Shown here: in pieces, positions 35,408 through 47,159 of the stretch
Numbering within the stretch: the first letter of the stretch is position 1
How the letters are laid out: each line of letters begins with the position of its first letter
Origin: Engraulis encrasicolus
Taxonomy: Eukaryota; Chordata; Actinopteri; Clupeiformes; Engraulidae
Length of the DNA stretch: 64,000 nt
Direction of reading: 5' to 3'
NCBI RefSeq assembly: GCF_034702125.1
Contig: NW_026945720.1
Coordinates: 349,254-413,253 of the forward strand
Program-made: the position numbers and the translations under genes
The notes under the pieces: model-generated
The model's database searches: none
Seen by the model: the letters and a program-made list of their open reading frames with translations, nothing else
What the model was told of the DNA's origin: nothing

Positions 35408-35999
35408 AGGGCCTCAGATTTCATGAAGCCACCACTGAACGCCACAGGTGCTAATATGCTTATTAGCATTTGAGTGGCAATGAAACACCAGCCACAGCCT
35501 TAACGGCTATGACATCACTACAGGGGTCGGACAAAATATCTGAGACATCTGTGTATTGTGTGACGACACACGCATCATCAACATGGCGCCCATGCATGCA
35601 ACTGACATGTAAACAGTATCATAAATGCTAAAATATCATCTTGTAATCACTATCAACAACACCAGTTAATGTCATTCAATTGCAGATGCACATATATTGC
35701 TTGTCTCTGATTGTTTAATTTAGCTTACTTCAGCTAAAATGATATCTCGTGGGTGTGGAGGCTCAAGTGGAGGTGGAAAAAAGAAAAGAGAACCAAAACA
35801 AAACACGCATAATTGATTCCCGATTGTTCCGGGATCAGTGGCGTTCATGCGCCAAAGTCCAGAACTCGGTTGTCACATGAGCAGTGTCGTCAGCTGTCTC
35901 GAGAGGTCCCGAGATCGTGAAGGCACCATAATTGTCTGCAATCGCAATCGCGATGCTTTAGCACCCTAGTGTGTAAGACCCCTAAAGCCCTTACATGTT
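35408..35999. other. Unassigned sequence
   Basis: About 590 bases with no recognised gene or repeat. Confidence 0.4.
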
Positions 36000-36898
36000 G
36001 CTGTAACGCAGTAATGAAAGGCATTACAGGGCAATTAAAAAATATATTTACTTAGTTACAGTAACTTAAGGTACAATGCATTGTATCTTGACCTGGATTT
36101 TAGTGGTATTCAGTGTGGTGGGTCAGAAAGAAGCTATTCCTGACCTGGTAGTTTTAGTCTGTATGCTGCCAAAACACCTCCTGGACGGGAGGTGAAAAAG
36201 CCATGACTTATGAGGTTTATTTACATTGTGATAAATTGCCAGATCTATATTGAGGTCTACAGTTCTTTTGGCAAAAGTATCTAAAGTAATGCAAGAGTAG
36301 TGTAATTCCTTACATTTTAAATTTAGTAGCCTAATATTGTAATGTAAAGGATGTTTTTGAAAAGTTTTTAGATAGTTTTGAAATGACAGCAACATGTAAG
36401 AGTAGTAGGCTAATGCTGTGGTTCTTAACCTTTTTTACTTAACGCACCCTCTTTCCTGTGCCGAAGACAAGCCGCGCACCCCCAACACAAACCTCTGCAC
36501 GTGTACATGAACTAAAAAATGTTTTAAGTGATTAATTACAATGATTCTTGCTTGAGACATTAATCAATACCTTAATGGCTTAAAATGGCGACCATAACAT
36601 GTTCTAATTTGGTCTTATTTTGACCTAACTACAGTGTTTGCAAGCATAATTTTGGTCACAACCTCAACACAAACAAAATTCTGCGCACCCCCTGGAATCT
36701 CTGGCGCACCCCCAGGGGGTGCCCGCACCCCAGGTTAAGAACCACTGGGCTAATGTAATGTAAAGGATTTTTTTGAAAAGTTTTACATAGTTTTGAAAAT
36801 GACAGCAACATGTAATAGTAGTAGGCTAATGTAGGCCTATCACAGTTCTTGAGTAACTTGCCCACTGACTTATAAGTCAGTGAACTTGCCCAACACTG
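36000..36898 (-). mobile_element. hAT-K family element with nested hAT
   Basis: Right end TGCCCAACACTG (to 36,898). The interior matches 51,095-51,495 (GTGGTATTCAGTGTGGTGG; ATGCTGCCAAAA). The left end is lost. A different hAT-like unit (36,416-36,747) is inserted. Confidence 0.65.
36416..36747. mobile_element. hAT-like MITE with perfect TSD
   Basis: CTGTGGTTCTTAACCT ... AGGTTAAGAACCACTG with perfect duplication ggctaatg (36,408-36,415 and 36,748-36,755). 332 bp. Confidence 0.9.
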
Positions 36899-37106
36899 AT
36901 GAGGAAAGGGCCAGTAATCAACATTTAAACATTTTGTAGATCCACTTGACTTAGGCCTACTTTTGGCAGTAACGTGCTCCTCTTTTGTGTATTGGCCAAC
37001 CTCTCTTCCCTCCCCCTCGTCTAGCCTACATCTTCTTCTTTTTTTTAATGATCAGAGTGCACTCAAAATCTTGAGCAGAATCTGTAGTTGATGGACGCAG
37101 TTGTTA

Positions 37107-37452
37107 TGCCGAAAAGCAAGTCCCTGCCAGAACACGACTGCCCTCATTGAAACCAATGGAAACCAATGACCAATTTTTCAGATATTTTTTACCCATTTTT
37201 GCAGACAAATCCGACACAATTTAAGATGGAAGGCCTATCAATAAAGCGTCTACATTCCTTCTGGAAGTATTACAAAGAGCTGGTTACAATTTCAGTTTTC
37301 TTCTGGAAGTATTACTATTATTTCCATAAAAGAATAGAAGAATTGTCATAACAAATGTTACAGTTTCATCCAAATAGCTCATATTAAGTGGAGGACGAGT
37401 AATGTTTCATAAGCATATGTTTAGTTCATGAATTATGTAGGCTAGTTCATTC

Positions 37453-37483
<31 letters not shown>

Positions 37484-37550
37484 CTCTCAAAAAAATTTCA
37501 TTGGTTTCAATGAGGGCACTCGTGTTCTGTCAGGGACTCGCTTTTCGGCA
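37107..37550. mobile_element. MITE with 51-bp inverted ends, abuts gypsy element
   Basis: 37,107-37,157 and 37,500-37,550 are inverted copies with about three mismatches (TGCCGAAAAGCAAGTCCCTG at one end). Interior is AT-rich with a poly-A run (37,460-37,480). Its right end is read through by the retroelement frame. No clear target duplication. Confidence 0.7.
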
Positions 37551-39726
37551 CGACACAGTCCCGGTTTTGGCATATGCAGACTTTCAGTTGCCATTTTTGC
37601 TCTATACCGATGCCAGCCATGCAGGGCTGGGGGCGGTGCTGGCGCAGAAACAAGACGGCCAGGCACGGGTGATTGCTTATGCGAGCAGGAGCCTCCGTCC
37701 ATCAGAAAAGAATGACAAGAACTACAGTTCTTTTAAATTGGAACTTTTAGCCTTGAAATGGGCAATTGTGGACAAGTTTCGTGAATACCTTGCAGTGTCT
37801 CCCTTCACGGTGTTCACCGATAACAATCCCCTGGCTCACTTGAACACAGCCAACCTAGGTGCAGTCGAACAACGCTGGGTGGCCCAGCTGGCAGGGTTCC
37901 AGTTTGACGTGAAGTACCGACCAGGAAGGACGAATGGCAACGCAGATGGCCTGTCCCGGTGGTCATTGGAGGATGCAATAAAGGACGAAGAGGAGGAGGA
38001 GGAGACGGCGGCCCCTGCAGACGTGGTGGTGAGTGTCCAGTCTGATGTGGTCCAGGCCTGTTTGCATGCATTTGTTCCAGAAGACCCGGGTCCGACGGCG
38101 AGTCCAGGTGGAGAGACCGCGGTGCCAGCTGACCGGGAAGGCTGGCTGGGACCCAGCTCACTGGCGGACTGGAAGAGAGCACAGAGGGCTGACTCCGAGG
38201 TGTCGCGGCTATGGCTCTACATGGACCGGGGTCGGGGTCCCTCCCCACGAGAGAGGGCAGCAGAAGGACGGCCAACGCAAGCGTTGCTGCGAGAGTGGGA
38301 CCGCCTGTGCGAAGAACGAGGCCTGCTATGCAGAGAAGTATGGGACAAGACCGGGGAAAAGATTAAACAAGTGGTGGTGCCTCAGTGTTTGCAGAAGCAG
38401 GTTCTCTTGTGGCTACACGATCGGGCTGGTCACCTCGGAACAGAGAAGGTCCTGCCCGTGGCACGGAGGCGCTTCTTCTGGCGAGGCATGGCGAAGGACG
38501 TCGACAACCACTGCACTAAATGCAACAGCTGCATCCTGCGGAAGACACCAAGTACTCAAGTAAGTGCCCCATTGGTCCCCATTCAATCTACTTACCCCCT
38601 TCAACTTGTGTCTGTGGACTTCTTATCCCTAGAAGCGGCACGAAGCGGGGTCTGTAATGTGCTGGTCATGGTGGACCACTTCACCCGCTATGCAGTTGCC
38701 GTGCCGACCCTAGATCAGACGGCAAAAACAACAGCTGAGGTCCTGTGGAAGCATTTCATTCAGCCATTTGGAGGCTTTGACCAATTGCATTCTGATCAGG
38801 GCCCAAATTTTGAGTCCAAAGTCATCCAAGAGTTATGCACACTGTATGGCATCAAGAAATCCCACACAACTCCATACCATCCTGCCGGAAACGGCCAGTG
38901 TGAACGGTTTAATAGAACTCTCTTGAGCATGCTGGGCACTCTGAATGATGTCCAGAAGGAAGACTGGGACTGTCATGTGGCGGAGTTGGTGCACGCTTAC
39001 AATAATACCCCCCATTCGACAACAGGGTACAGCCCCTACTATATGATGTTTGGGCGACATGCTAAACTGCCTCTGGATGTGTTGCTGGGCAATGGGGATG
39101 GGTTTTCAGGGACTGCAGACAGCTGGGTGCACCATCACCATAGACGGTTGGCAACTGCTTATCAGCAGGCTCAGAACCAAGCGGTCAAGGCGCAAGCTTC
39201 TCAGAAGCAGGGGTTTGACCGCAGGGTTAAAGGGGAGCCTTTGTTGCCGGGGCAAAGGGTACTGGTCCTCAATAAGAGGTCAAGAACGAGGGGGAAGTTG
39301 GATAGTAAGTGGGAACGGGTTCCATATGTGGTTGTGTCTCAGCCCAATGTTGATATACCTGTGTATGTGGTGAAATCTGAGGGGGTTAATGGGCAAGAGA
39401 GAGTGCTGCACCGTAACCTGTTAAATCCCTGTAAATTTGATGTAAATCCCATGCCGCAGCAAGAGGGAGCGGTACCTGACAGGGTTGATGTTAACAAGAA
39501 TGGTAATGTGTGTATGTATCCTTGGGTCTGGGGCTGTTATCCAGGTCCAGCCACCCCGCAAGACGATGTGCCAGATGGCCATGGGCCGTCTCCTGATGCA
39601 GCGCACCTTCCAGGTGCAAGTCGGACTGTTTCCAGGGTTCAGGACCCGTCGCCTGCGGTTGCCGAGGGGGTGCGCCGCTCTGCACGGGCTACGAAGGGTC
39701 AGCTACCCCAACGCTACCAAGTGTGA
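37551..39726 (+). CDS. Ty3/gypsy polyprotein, RNase H-integrase part
   Basis: Uninterrupted frame of about 725 codons from a 5'-truncated LTR retrotransposon. In order: RNase H (LLYTDASHAGLGAVLA, then FTVFTDNNPLAHL and NADGLSRW); the integrase zinc finger (H-x4-H ... C-x2-C: HDRAGH and CTKCNSC); the integrase core with the D,D,E triad (VSVDFL, HSDQGPNF, GQCERFN); and a C-terminal region with LHRNLLNPC. Gag, protease and reverse transcriptase are missing because the element is cut at about 37,551 by the adjoining inverted-repeat unit, which supplies the first 17 or so residues of the open frame. With no start of its own it is probably not expressed as a working protein. The frame is GC-richer than its surroundings and has no stops, so the insertion is young. 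Confidence 0.92.
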
Positions 39727-39772
39727 TCATCATGGCAGGGGGAATGTGAGGACACATTTGATGTAGGGGGGG

Positions 39773-40193
39773 TGGATGTAGGCTGGTGCGCTAAGCGCTG
39801 GGGGTGGGGCTCAGCCGCGCTGGCTGCCATGGGTGCACCTGAACTCGTTTGCTGTAATTGACAGGCGCACCTGTGGTGGTTGGCGGCGGATGAGCAGGGT
39901 ATGGTTTTAAAATGGTGTTTTGCTCATTGTTGGGGAGAGCAGGGTCAGAGCAGGGCTGCTGAGCTGTCTGCCACAAGCTGTCGTGTCGGGACGTGGGCTG
40001 TAGATGTGTCCATTGCGTGCGGCCGGTCGCGTTGGGAACTGTGGGTAAGTTGCATTTGGGTATTGCGCGTGTTATAGCTGCAATAAGTAATTAAAGAGCC
40101 CACGTCCGGCAGCAGTGGCTGAGAGGCCAGCAGCAGCACGGGAATTTGGTTTGTTGTATTTTCGGGGGATTGATTATTTCTCCCCCGCTGTTG

Positions 40194-40238
<45 letters not shown>

Positions 40239-40780
40239 AGTGAGCGAGTGTGTGCGTGTGTGACCCAGCGGTACTGTGTAGTGACATTTGGGTAGCTCCG
40301 CTGAGTAGGCTACATAGGAGGACTGTACAACAGTTAGGTCTTTATGGGTGTAGTGAATCCTACTGTAGTGTGGCCCAGTGTGCAACGTGATGTTTTCGGG
40401 CATTAATGAGTGTCAGTAATTATGGTTTGCCGTGGTTGCCTTTCGTGCACTGATGAGATGAAATGACTATGAATTGTTGTTATTTTCCCTATTTATAGAT
40501 TGCAGTGGTGTGACTTGTGTAACTTAACGTAACCTAACTTAACTTTTGTACGGTCCTCTTGTATCTCCAGATTGTGATTAATTTATGCAAAACGCACACA
40601 GCACTTTATACCGCTGTTGGTTGAAACACTCTTGTATTTTATTTATATTTTCAATGTTGTATTTTAAATCATGAATTGTGAACAATAAACTACCATCACC
40701 GTTATTCCCTTTGTCTGTCTTTCCTGAATCGTGTCACTAAGTGTCCAATAGAACCTGTGGTCTAAATTTCACCTCTTACA
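39773..40780 (+). mobile_element. Probable 3' LTR of the gypsy element
   Basis: A purine run AGGGGGGG (39,765-39,772) just before TGGATGTAGG looks like the polypurine tract and LTR start. CTTACA at 40,775-40,780 may be the end. AATAAA lies near 40,684 and a (GT)n tract at 40,198-40,236. No second LTR is present for comparison, so the borders are tentative. Confidence 0.5.
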
Positions 40781-41480
40781 CTTAGCTGCATCCTGTTGTG
40801 TCGTTATTATTATTATTATTTTATTTCGTTTGTTCCATGTGCAGCCCTTTGGTTGATGTAAGCATATTGTAGGATCTCTCTTTACAGAGATTATTTTAAG
40901 GTCTATGTGAAAACACATCAGGCCAACTTCAAAGTGGCTGCATGCAAACTTTTCTTTTGAAAGTCGCTTTGGTTAGCGTCTGCCAAATGCAATGTAATGT
41001 AATGTAATGCAAACTTAAGTTGTTCAAAGTTTTGTAGGCACCACGTCACACTAGAAAGTAAACATACAGGCATACAAATAATGAATAAAATGATCTCAAC
41101 ACGTTATGGTACTAAGGCAGGAAGTCATCAGGTTTATAACATTCAACACAAACTGGTGAGCACAGATTTACTGTTGTTTTTTGTTTATTTCCTAGATATT
41201 CTAACTGCTGCTTGACAGGAGGATGAGGTAGCTGCAAGATCTACTGAACATGAACGATGAAGAGCCTACTGACAGCTGTTGGCTGTTCGCCTAATGCACA
41301 AGTACAGTACTCATACCTTTTCTATGTAGGCCCTATGCTACAGCTGCCAATCTGTTACTGGCATTGTAACTAAGCAAATATCACTGCCCTTTCCCAGTTC
41401 ATTACTGTATTACTGCAAAAGTAATGCATTGCTGTAATTAAATATTTTTTTCCCCATTAAATCCAGTGTTGACCTGGGTG
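40781..41480. other. Unassigned, with retroposon tail
   Basis: AAGTCGCTTTGGTTAGCGTC and ATGTA repeats (40,960-41,010) form a known type of fish LINE/SINE tail. Otherwise nothing recognised. Confidence 0.45.
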
Positions 41481-41484
41481 TTCC

Positions 41485-41577
41485 CTATTCAGATGCTGCT
41501 GCCGTCAGTCCACGGATGTACACAAACGGGTCACCTGAAGGAAGAGGGGGGTCAACGAAACCAAACAAGTTTTGAAA
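41485..41577 (+). other. Weak exon candidate
   Basis: Acceptor-like CCCTATTCAG is followed by a frame reading AAAVSPRMYTNGSPEGRGG that ends at TGA 41,575-41,577. The composition is exon-like, but no partner exon of matching phase was found. Confidence 0.2.
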
Positions 41578-41604
41578 GCAGAGGTTGGTTTTACCATTTA
41601 ATCC

Positions 41605-41631
<27 letters not shown>

Positions 41632-41635
<4 letters not shown>

Positions 41636-42060
41636 TGTCAAGTCAAGTCGGTTTTATTGTCGTTTAGTAGAGAAAGTGCGCTCAACTCCGAAAAGTTTCT
41701 TACAAGGTCTTTGGGTGCGAGCAAAGTTCATGTATAGTAAAAAAGCCGCACTCCCGGATCAATTTCTTGCAGTTTTAATACTGGGTTAGCACGGCAGACA
41801 GACAGACGTTTCGGCCTAAGCCTTCTTCAGCGTCTTTACTGTCTTTACAGGTTTTATTGTCTTTACATGCACTGGTCATACAAAGAATTGAAATTACGTT
41901 TCTTACTTTCCCATGCAGACATAGACATAGCCTTTAGGTGTGGACAGGCATAGACAATTAGACATAGACAGTAAGCATACATTACACCTAGAGTACCTAT
42001 ACAATACCCTTACAGACATATAAAGTGCAGACTGGGCAACAGCAGACATAATAGAACATG
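41632..42060 (-). mobile_element. LINE 3' end with a nested hammerhead-like insert
   Basis: On the minus strand the tail (CAATAAAACCGACTTGACTTG type) is at 41,632-41,655, and the body (TATGTCTGCATGGGAAAGTAAG) at about 41,910-41,935. The unit 41,657-41,855 interrupts it, duplicating GTTTTATTGTC at its borders. Confidence 0.6.
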
Positions 42061-42529
42061 TATTAAGAAGAGGTATTGTAGTGCATTTTCAGTCATGTCC
42101 TATTGTGACGATTCTGACATGGTGATAGTAGCATTGTGAAAAATAATTAATATAAAGTAAGCAATTGTAATGTGCAATATGTACAACTAGTGGTAGCTAG
42201 TTTTCCAGTACAGCCATTCAAGGCATGAAGCAGCAGCAACGTGTGTGTGTGTGTGTGTGCTTTTGTCTTGAGTTAGTTCTGTGTGTGTGTGTGCGCACGT
42301 GTGTGTGTGGATAATAGCACTAGGCTGGATAATAGCACTTGGTCAACATATCCAACAATGACCTATTGCACAGAAAGATCGTTGAAAATAAGATCCCATG
42401 GAGATGTTAGAAAGGGAAAACTGCCTTGTGGGTAAATTTGGATATGATAATTATGTACACTATTGATGTTTTCAGGGTTATCCAGTTGCATCCAATGCCC
42501 ACTAAAACTTTTTTACTTCAGTTTATAAA
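42061..42529. other. Unassigned with short GT tracts
   Basis: (GT)n at 42,241-42,260 and 42,281-42,309. No gene seen. Confidence 0.45.
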
Positions 42530-42822
42530 GCTATCTCCCAGATTACTGATAAACTCACATGAATTGACTTATGAATGCTACACAGCAATTGACAAGTGAG
42601 CTGTATCTTTACATATTTACTGAAGTGAATAGGTTTATATATTTACTCAAGTAAATAATAAGTAGCCTAAGCAACTGTTTTTTTACTGAAGTAAATTTTG
42701 CAATGTATCGCGATGCATCGAAATGACACCCTATTGCGATGCATCATGATATAATCGCATAGTGGCATGTTAATCGTGAATCACATCGCCTACCCCTTGC
42801 CAATACCCGCCTCTAATATATG
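42530..42822 (+). mobile_element. Partial copy of the TAGGGGTG hAT family
   Basis: Resembles the right two-thirds of 32,613-33,042 (ACACAGCAATTGACAA; TTTACTGAAGTAAAT; CCAATACCCGCCTCTA). The left end is absent. Confidence 0.65.
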
Positions 42823-42954
42823 ACAGTGTGGTTGCTTTATAAGAGAAAATAGGTGATAAAGCTTGCAGCTTGCAGTCAGGACATTACATTACACTTAGCT
42901 GACGCTTTCATTTTTTATTCAAAGTGACTTACAATTTCTATTTGTCAGGGTATA

Positions 42955-43178
42955 TTTGCTGTTGCCCAGTCTTGCACATAATGTCTGTATGGGTGTTGTA
43001 TAAGTACTCTAGGTGCAATGTATGCTTACTGTCTTATGTCTAATTGTCTATGCCTGTCCACACCTAAAGTCTATGCCTATGTCTGCATGGGAAAGTAAGA
43101 AACGTAATTGCAAATTCTTTGCATGACCACTGCATGTAAAGAAATTTTACAATAAAGCCGACTTCACTTGACTTGCTC
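42955..43178 (+). mobile_element. LINE 3' fragment, ACTTG tail, copy 2
   Basis: TGTTGCCCAGTCTTGCACAT ... TCTGCATGGGAAAGTAAG ... ACAATAAAGCCGACTTCACTTG. Confidence 0.7.
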
Positions 43179-43448
43179 AAGGGCACTTCAGCCATGGATG
43201 GAGATGTAGGGAGAGGTCGGGCCTGCCTTTTCAACTTTTGGGATTTGTTGCAAGGGTGACATTTCGAATGAGCACATGTTTTCCTCAGAACAATACGGTA
43301 CTTCTGCTTGGCTAATACAACTAACATGTTGTCTTTGCACAATGTTACATATTATTATTAACACATTGAATGTTTTGAAAATGTTTTGAAAATCACAAAA
43401 ATCGATTCGTACATTACACTTGGCCGATCCTCTGATCTAAAGGCATTA

Positions 43449-43882
43449 GGGTCATTTCACGTGAAATCAGACTCTTTGGGACTCGACCGACACAGATTTC
43501 AATCATACTTGCTGTGCCTGTTTAGTTTATTTTTCTTTATTTTTTTAGTATTCGATTTTTAACTTTTCAATGTATCATAACTCATATTCTGATGGTTGCT
43601 GTATTCCATGCTGTGTGTGTAATTTGTAGAGCCAGAAAAGAGCTTTCAAACACCTCAGACATCTTTTTGTGACTTACCCTGACTGATATAATCAAGGCTG
43701 AATGTATAGTGTCCTACTCTCATATGTAAACCTTTGCTAGTCTGTTTCTCTCTTAATATTGGTGTCAGATTCACACAAATGCAGTTCTAGGGTGCTACCT
43801 TGCTACTAAACAGGCACAGCAAGTACGATTGAAATCTGAGTCGGTCGGGTCCCAAAGTGTCTGATTTCACGTGAAATGACCC
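43449..43882. mobile_element. G-family MITE, 434 bp
   Basis: Inverted ends start GGGTCATTTCACGTGAAATC and extend about 75 bp (including GGGAC...CGACCGAC and TTTCAATCRTACTTGCTGTG). It looks like an internally deleted form of the 2.67-kb foldback at 48,296-50,966, whose ends match. No firm target duplication. Confidence 0.85.
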
Positions 43883-43940
43883 ACTAACCATTGAGTCATG
43901 GCTGCCCCTGTCTAATCTTTATTATTTGCAAAACTTCAGG

Positions 43941-45675
43941 TGACATTGCCAGTGTGTCCAACTCTTCAGAGGAGAGCCAGTGGAGGTGGTACGCACATCA
44001 TCCAGGACCAGTTATGGACCACCAACACCTCTGCCAAGTCTATCTACACTTCTTGTGAACCATGTTAAAAACTACCACAAACACTACTCGTAAACAACTG
44101 AATCTATCATTATATACTGCATCACGCCATGGTACTCTAACTGCACCTCAGACCCTAAGATTTTACAGTGCATCATCAAAAATCTCTGTGGATCACTGGT
44201 GCCTAACTCTACACATTAGAGAGATTTCTTCAGTGCATGTGCGATTACACCAGGAATCACAGCAATGTTATTGTGGGAAAAAACAATGCCCCATACATTA
44301 TTTCATATTAGGCACATTTACACCCATGACATTCAAGATCTCAACTTATCTACGCTTCTCTGTCTCCAAACAATGCACTTGTCTTTATGCACCTGTCCGC
44401 ACCCCAGGAACCACTGATATAGACAACAAGCAAGAAATCAATGCACCTAAGTACACTGAAAGCAGCAAGTTGTCTACTTCATCTGATGCACACCCACAGA
44501 AAGTAACAAGGCAACATGCAAAAACAATGTTTTTAGAGTGTTTGTTCACTTGCAACAGTTCAAGCCTGCCACACAGTCAGTTTGCAGGCCCAGCACACTT
44601 GCACAAACATCGCGGTTACACAGCCATCATGATGTTCGCCTTTTAATGAAACAACTCCTTCATGTTCCATGAATCACTTAAAAACAAAAGATTGTGTGTA
44701 CACGTTGTTTGCCACTGTCTGTAGGTAGCGAAGCTTGTGAAGAGTCTTTCCTTTGAATGTTGCTGATAATTTCCTTTTTCATTTTTTTTTTAACTTTGAT
44801 ATAAGTGTGAGCTTCATGTCATTTAAATATACAGTCTATGTACTACCCAAATCCCAGTTGGGCTTAGTGATTACATTTGTTGATTGCACAGGGTAGAGTG
44901 CAGGGGCCTATACTACAGGATAAGTTAAGAGGCAAATCATCTAATACAAGAGCTTTTCTAAACAAAATGAGGACCCCAGGCTCTTCTATTAGACGATTTA
45001 CCTCTTAACTTAACCTTAACTTATTCTAAACCAGCTTTGTAGCATAGGCCCCAAGAGACATGCTCACGCTATCGGCTACTGATAAATACAGACTTTAACT
45101 GGGGGCTGAATCCCACATAAAACATAGGTGAAGGAAGGAGGCGAAGGACAGCACTCTTCAGATTTTTCAGGGCACACCTACCACTTATGGGTGCAATCAC
45201 CATTACATGTGAAGAAGGGCTGAAGTAACACTATCACATTGTTTACCTGATTGTATTGTTTACCTGATGTATTTGTTGTAACAGACATGAACAACATTTC
45301 AGTTTCAAAACTGAAGCTGAGGGGTGTCAAGTACTGTCATCATTAACAAGTATTATACCTAGTCAATTCATCTGTTGTCAGTTGCCTACCTGTTGAAAAT
45401 GTATCTAAATGTGATTGCTACCTCATCACTGGATGCTGCAAGTCTCTTAAGTCTCAAAGATGTGAGTTACGCGTATATGCCTGTTAACCTCCAGGATTTG
45501 GACAAGTGCTATGTATAGTTAATATACAGTAGTTTCACATTATCATTATTCTTCTTCTTCTTCTTTTTTTTTTTTACTGTGCACATGTTTCCTATGTTAA
45601 TTTTTGTTCACTTAATGGTGACCCTTTAAATGTCAATGTGCTGGTGGAATGACAATAAAGGCTTTCCACAATGTT
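43941..45675 (+). other. Candidate terminal exon, weak
   Basis: Acceptor-like AAAACTTCAG precedes a frame reading DIASVSNSSEESQWRWYAHHP and ending in TGA at about 44,058. The polyadenylation-like AATAAA at 45,654-45,659 could end the transcript. A separate 194-codon frame at 44,062-44,646 has no recognisable domain. No upstream exon of matching phase was identified, so it may be a non-coding RNA or nothing. Confidence 0.25.
44902..45052. mobile_element. Short MITE, AGGGGCCTATACTACAG ends
   Basis: CAGGGGCCTATACTACAGGA and TTTGTAGCATAGGCCCC are inverted, as are TTAAGAGG/CCTCTTAA and AAGAGC...CTCTTCT inside. Related to the split element at 6,138-6,655. Confidence 0.75.
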
Positions 45676-45876
45676 GATGTCACGTTGTATAGCTTTCATT
45701 TAAGCAAACAAAAAACAGGCCTTCAGACACTTAAGTAATGGATTGGCAGTACATGAAGGTAAAGAAGCGGTTTAAATGACTTAAAAGCTAACTGATGTGT
45801 TTAAGTTTGTGGGTACAATGGACAATAAACCATATCTCCAAATTGAAACTCAACCACTACACATGCACAATGTGAT

Positions 45877-46574
45877 CAGTGTTGGGCAGTAATGCATTAC
45901 AAAAGTATTTAATTACTGTAATGCATTACTTTTAGCTGTAATGCAGTAATGTAAGGCATTACAGGGCAAAATGTGTAACATTTACTTAATTGCAATGCTA
46001 AATAACTCCAGTTACAATGCATTACAAACACCTGGATGGGGGGGTGAAAAACTCAAGACACGAGCTTGATTTCCACTAATAAATTGCCAGATCCATATTT
46101 AGGCCTACAGTTCTTTTGGCAAAAGTAGGCTAACTAAAGTTATGCAAAAGTAGTGTAATGCCTTACATTCAGTGGTGGACAAAGTAAAAGTTGAAAAAGA
46201 AACTGTTTCTTTCCAACACAGGTAACTTATCTGAGCAAAAAAGTAGACCAATGTACTTGTCTTAGGATGAGCTGATCCTGCACACGTTGGATTGAGTTAG
46301 TGGTGGGTCCTTCTTGGTTTTTAATGTTTTTCAGTAATATCAGTCTTTCTCAATAAACAGTCAGTGTAACAGCTGGCCTATGTAGGCTTAATATAATGTG
46401 CAACTGTTGTAATAACACCATAAAAGTACTTTTACTTTGTCCACCACTGCTTACATTTTAACTATAGTAATATTGTAGTGTAAGGGATTATTTTGAAAAG
46501 GCAGTAACATGTAGCCTAATAGCCCAAGTAATGCATTAGCCAACTGTTTTTGAGTAGCCTAATGCCCAACACTG
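45877..46574. mobile_element. hAT-K family element with nested MITE
   Basis: CAGTGTTGGGCA ... TGCCCAACACTG; flanks aatgtgat and gatatgat match at 6 of 8. About 418 bp once the nested unit (46,170-46,449) is removed. Confidence 0.85.
46170..46449. mobile_element. hAT-like MITE nested in hAT-K
   Basis: CAGTGGTGGACAAAGTAAAA and TTTTACTTTGTCCACCACTG are perfect 20-bp inverted ends, flanked by the perfect duplication cttacatt (46,162-46,169 and 46,450-46,457). 280 bp. Confidence 0.93.
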
Positions 46575-47053
46575 GATATGATGACATCTTTTCTTAATAG
46601 CCTGTACATAGGCTATCTGTCTTCTCTACAATCCAGCGTGGGCAAGTTACTCCAAGTATATTTAAAATGTGGTGGTTATGGCATTATACAAATTTTACTT
46701 TACCTTTTTACTTTAGTTAGGCTACTCTCGCCAAAATAACTAAATGTGGGTCTGACTATTTACAGTGTAAAGTGACGAATAATAACGATTATCATAGAGC
46801 CACCGACAGAGAAGGAGGATAAATCAAACCTTTTACCAACTCGTGTCGTAATTTCAATCTGTTTAATACCATAATAATGATCCAGAAATTCTTTTAAATC
46901 GTGTTTTTCGGAGTAGCTTTTCTTTTTGAAGTCAAGCGATGCCCGCCATTGCTAAAGATCACAACAAAGTTATAACAGAAGACGTAACAATCGGAGGCAG
47001 CATAGAACGTTCTGAACACCGCCCCCTGTCCGCCCGGCTGCTGGGATCTAGCA
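46575..47053. other. Upstream flank of the divergent locus
   Basis: No recognised gene. A short frame starting MPAIAKDHNKV at 46,939 has no identifiable domain and runs into the reversed exon copy, so it is not called. Confidence 0.4.
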
Positions 47054-47152
47054 TCAACCTTGAAAGACTGGCTTCATTTCAGAGCATGGTAAGCTATCGC
47101 AAGCCTCCTCCTTTACCTCCTCTTTCACTTTTATCAGCAGCTGCGATGTCAT
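47054..47152 (-). pseudogene. Inverted, truncated copy of the acidic first exon
   Basis: Minus-strand frame of 32 codons starting MTSQLLIKVKEEVKEEACD and ending at TGA after MKPVFQG. It matches the plus-strand first exon at 47,513 (MSSQRLISVKEEVKEEACD ... MKPVFQ) but lacks about 11 residues in the middle and stops early. No donor is seen in a useful place. Interpreted as a decayed paralogue from an inverted duplication, although a short peptide cannot be excluded. Confidence 0.75.
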
Positions 47153-47159
47153 TTTAAGC

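Noticed and set aside
38033..38563. Second frame inside the retroelement
   Set aside because: Overlaps the RNase H-integrase frame out of phase and lacks any domain.
44062..44646. 194-codon plus-strand frame
   Set aside because: No recognisable domain, Ser/Thr/His-rich composition and no splice or homologous support; length alone is not enough to call a gene. Kept only as part of a weak exon candidate region.
46939..47157. Frame starting MPAIAKDHNKV as a novel first exon
   Set aside because: Its second half is the antisense of the inverted acidic exon copy; no domain and no fitting donor phase were found.
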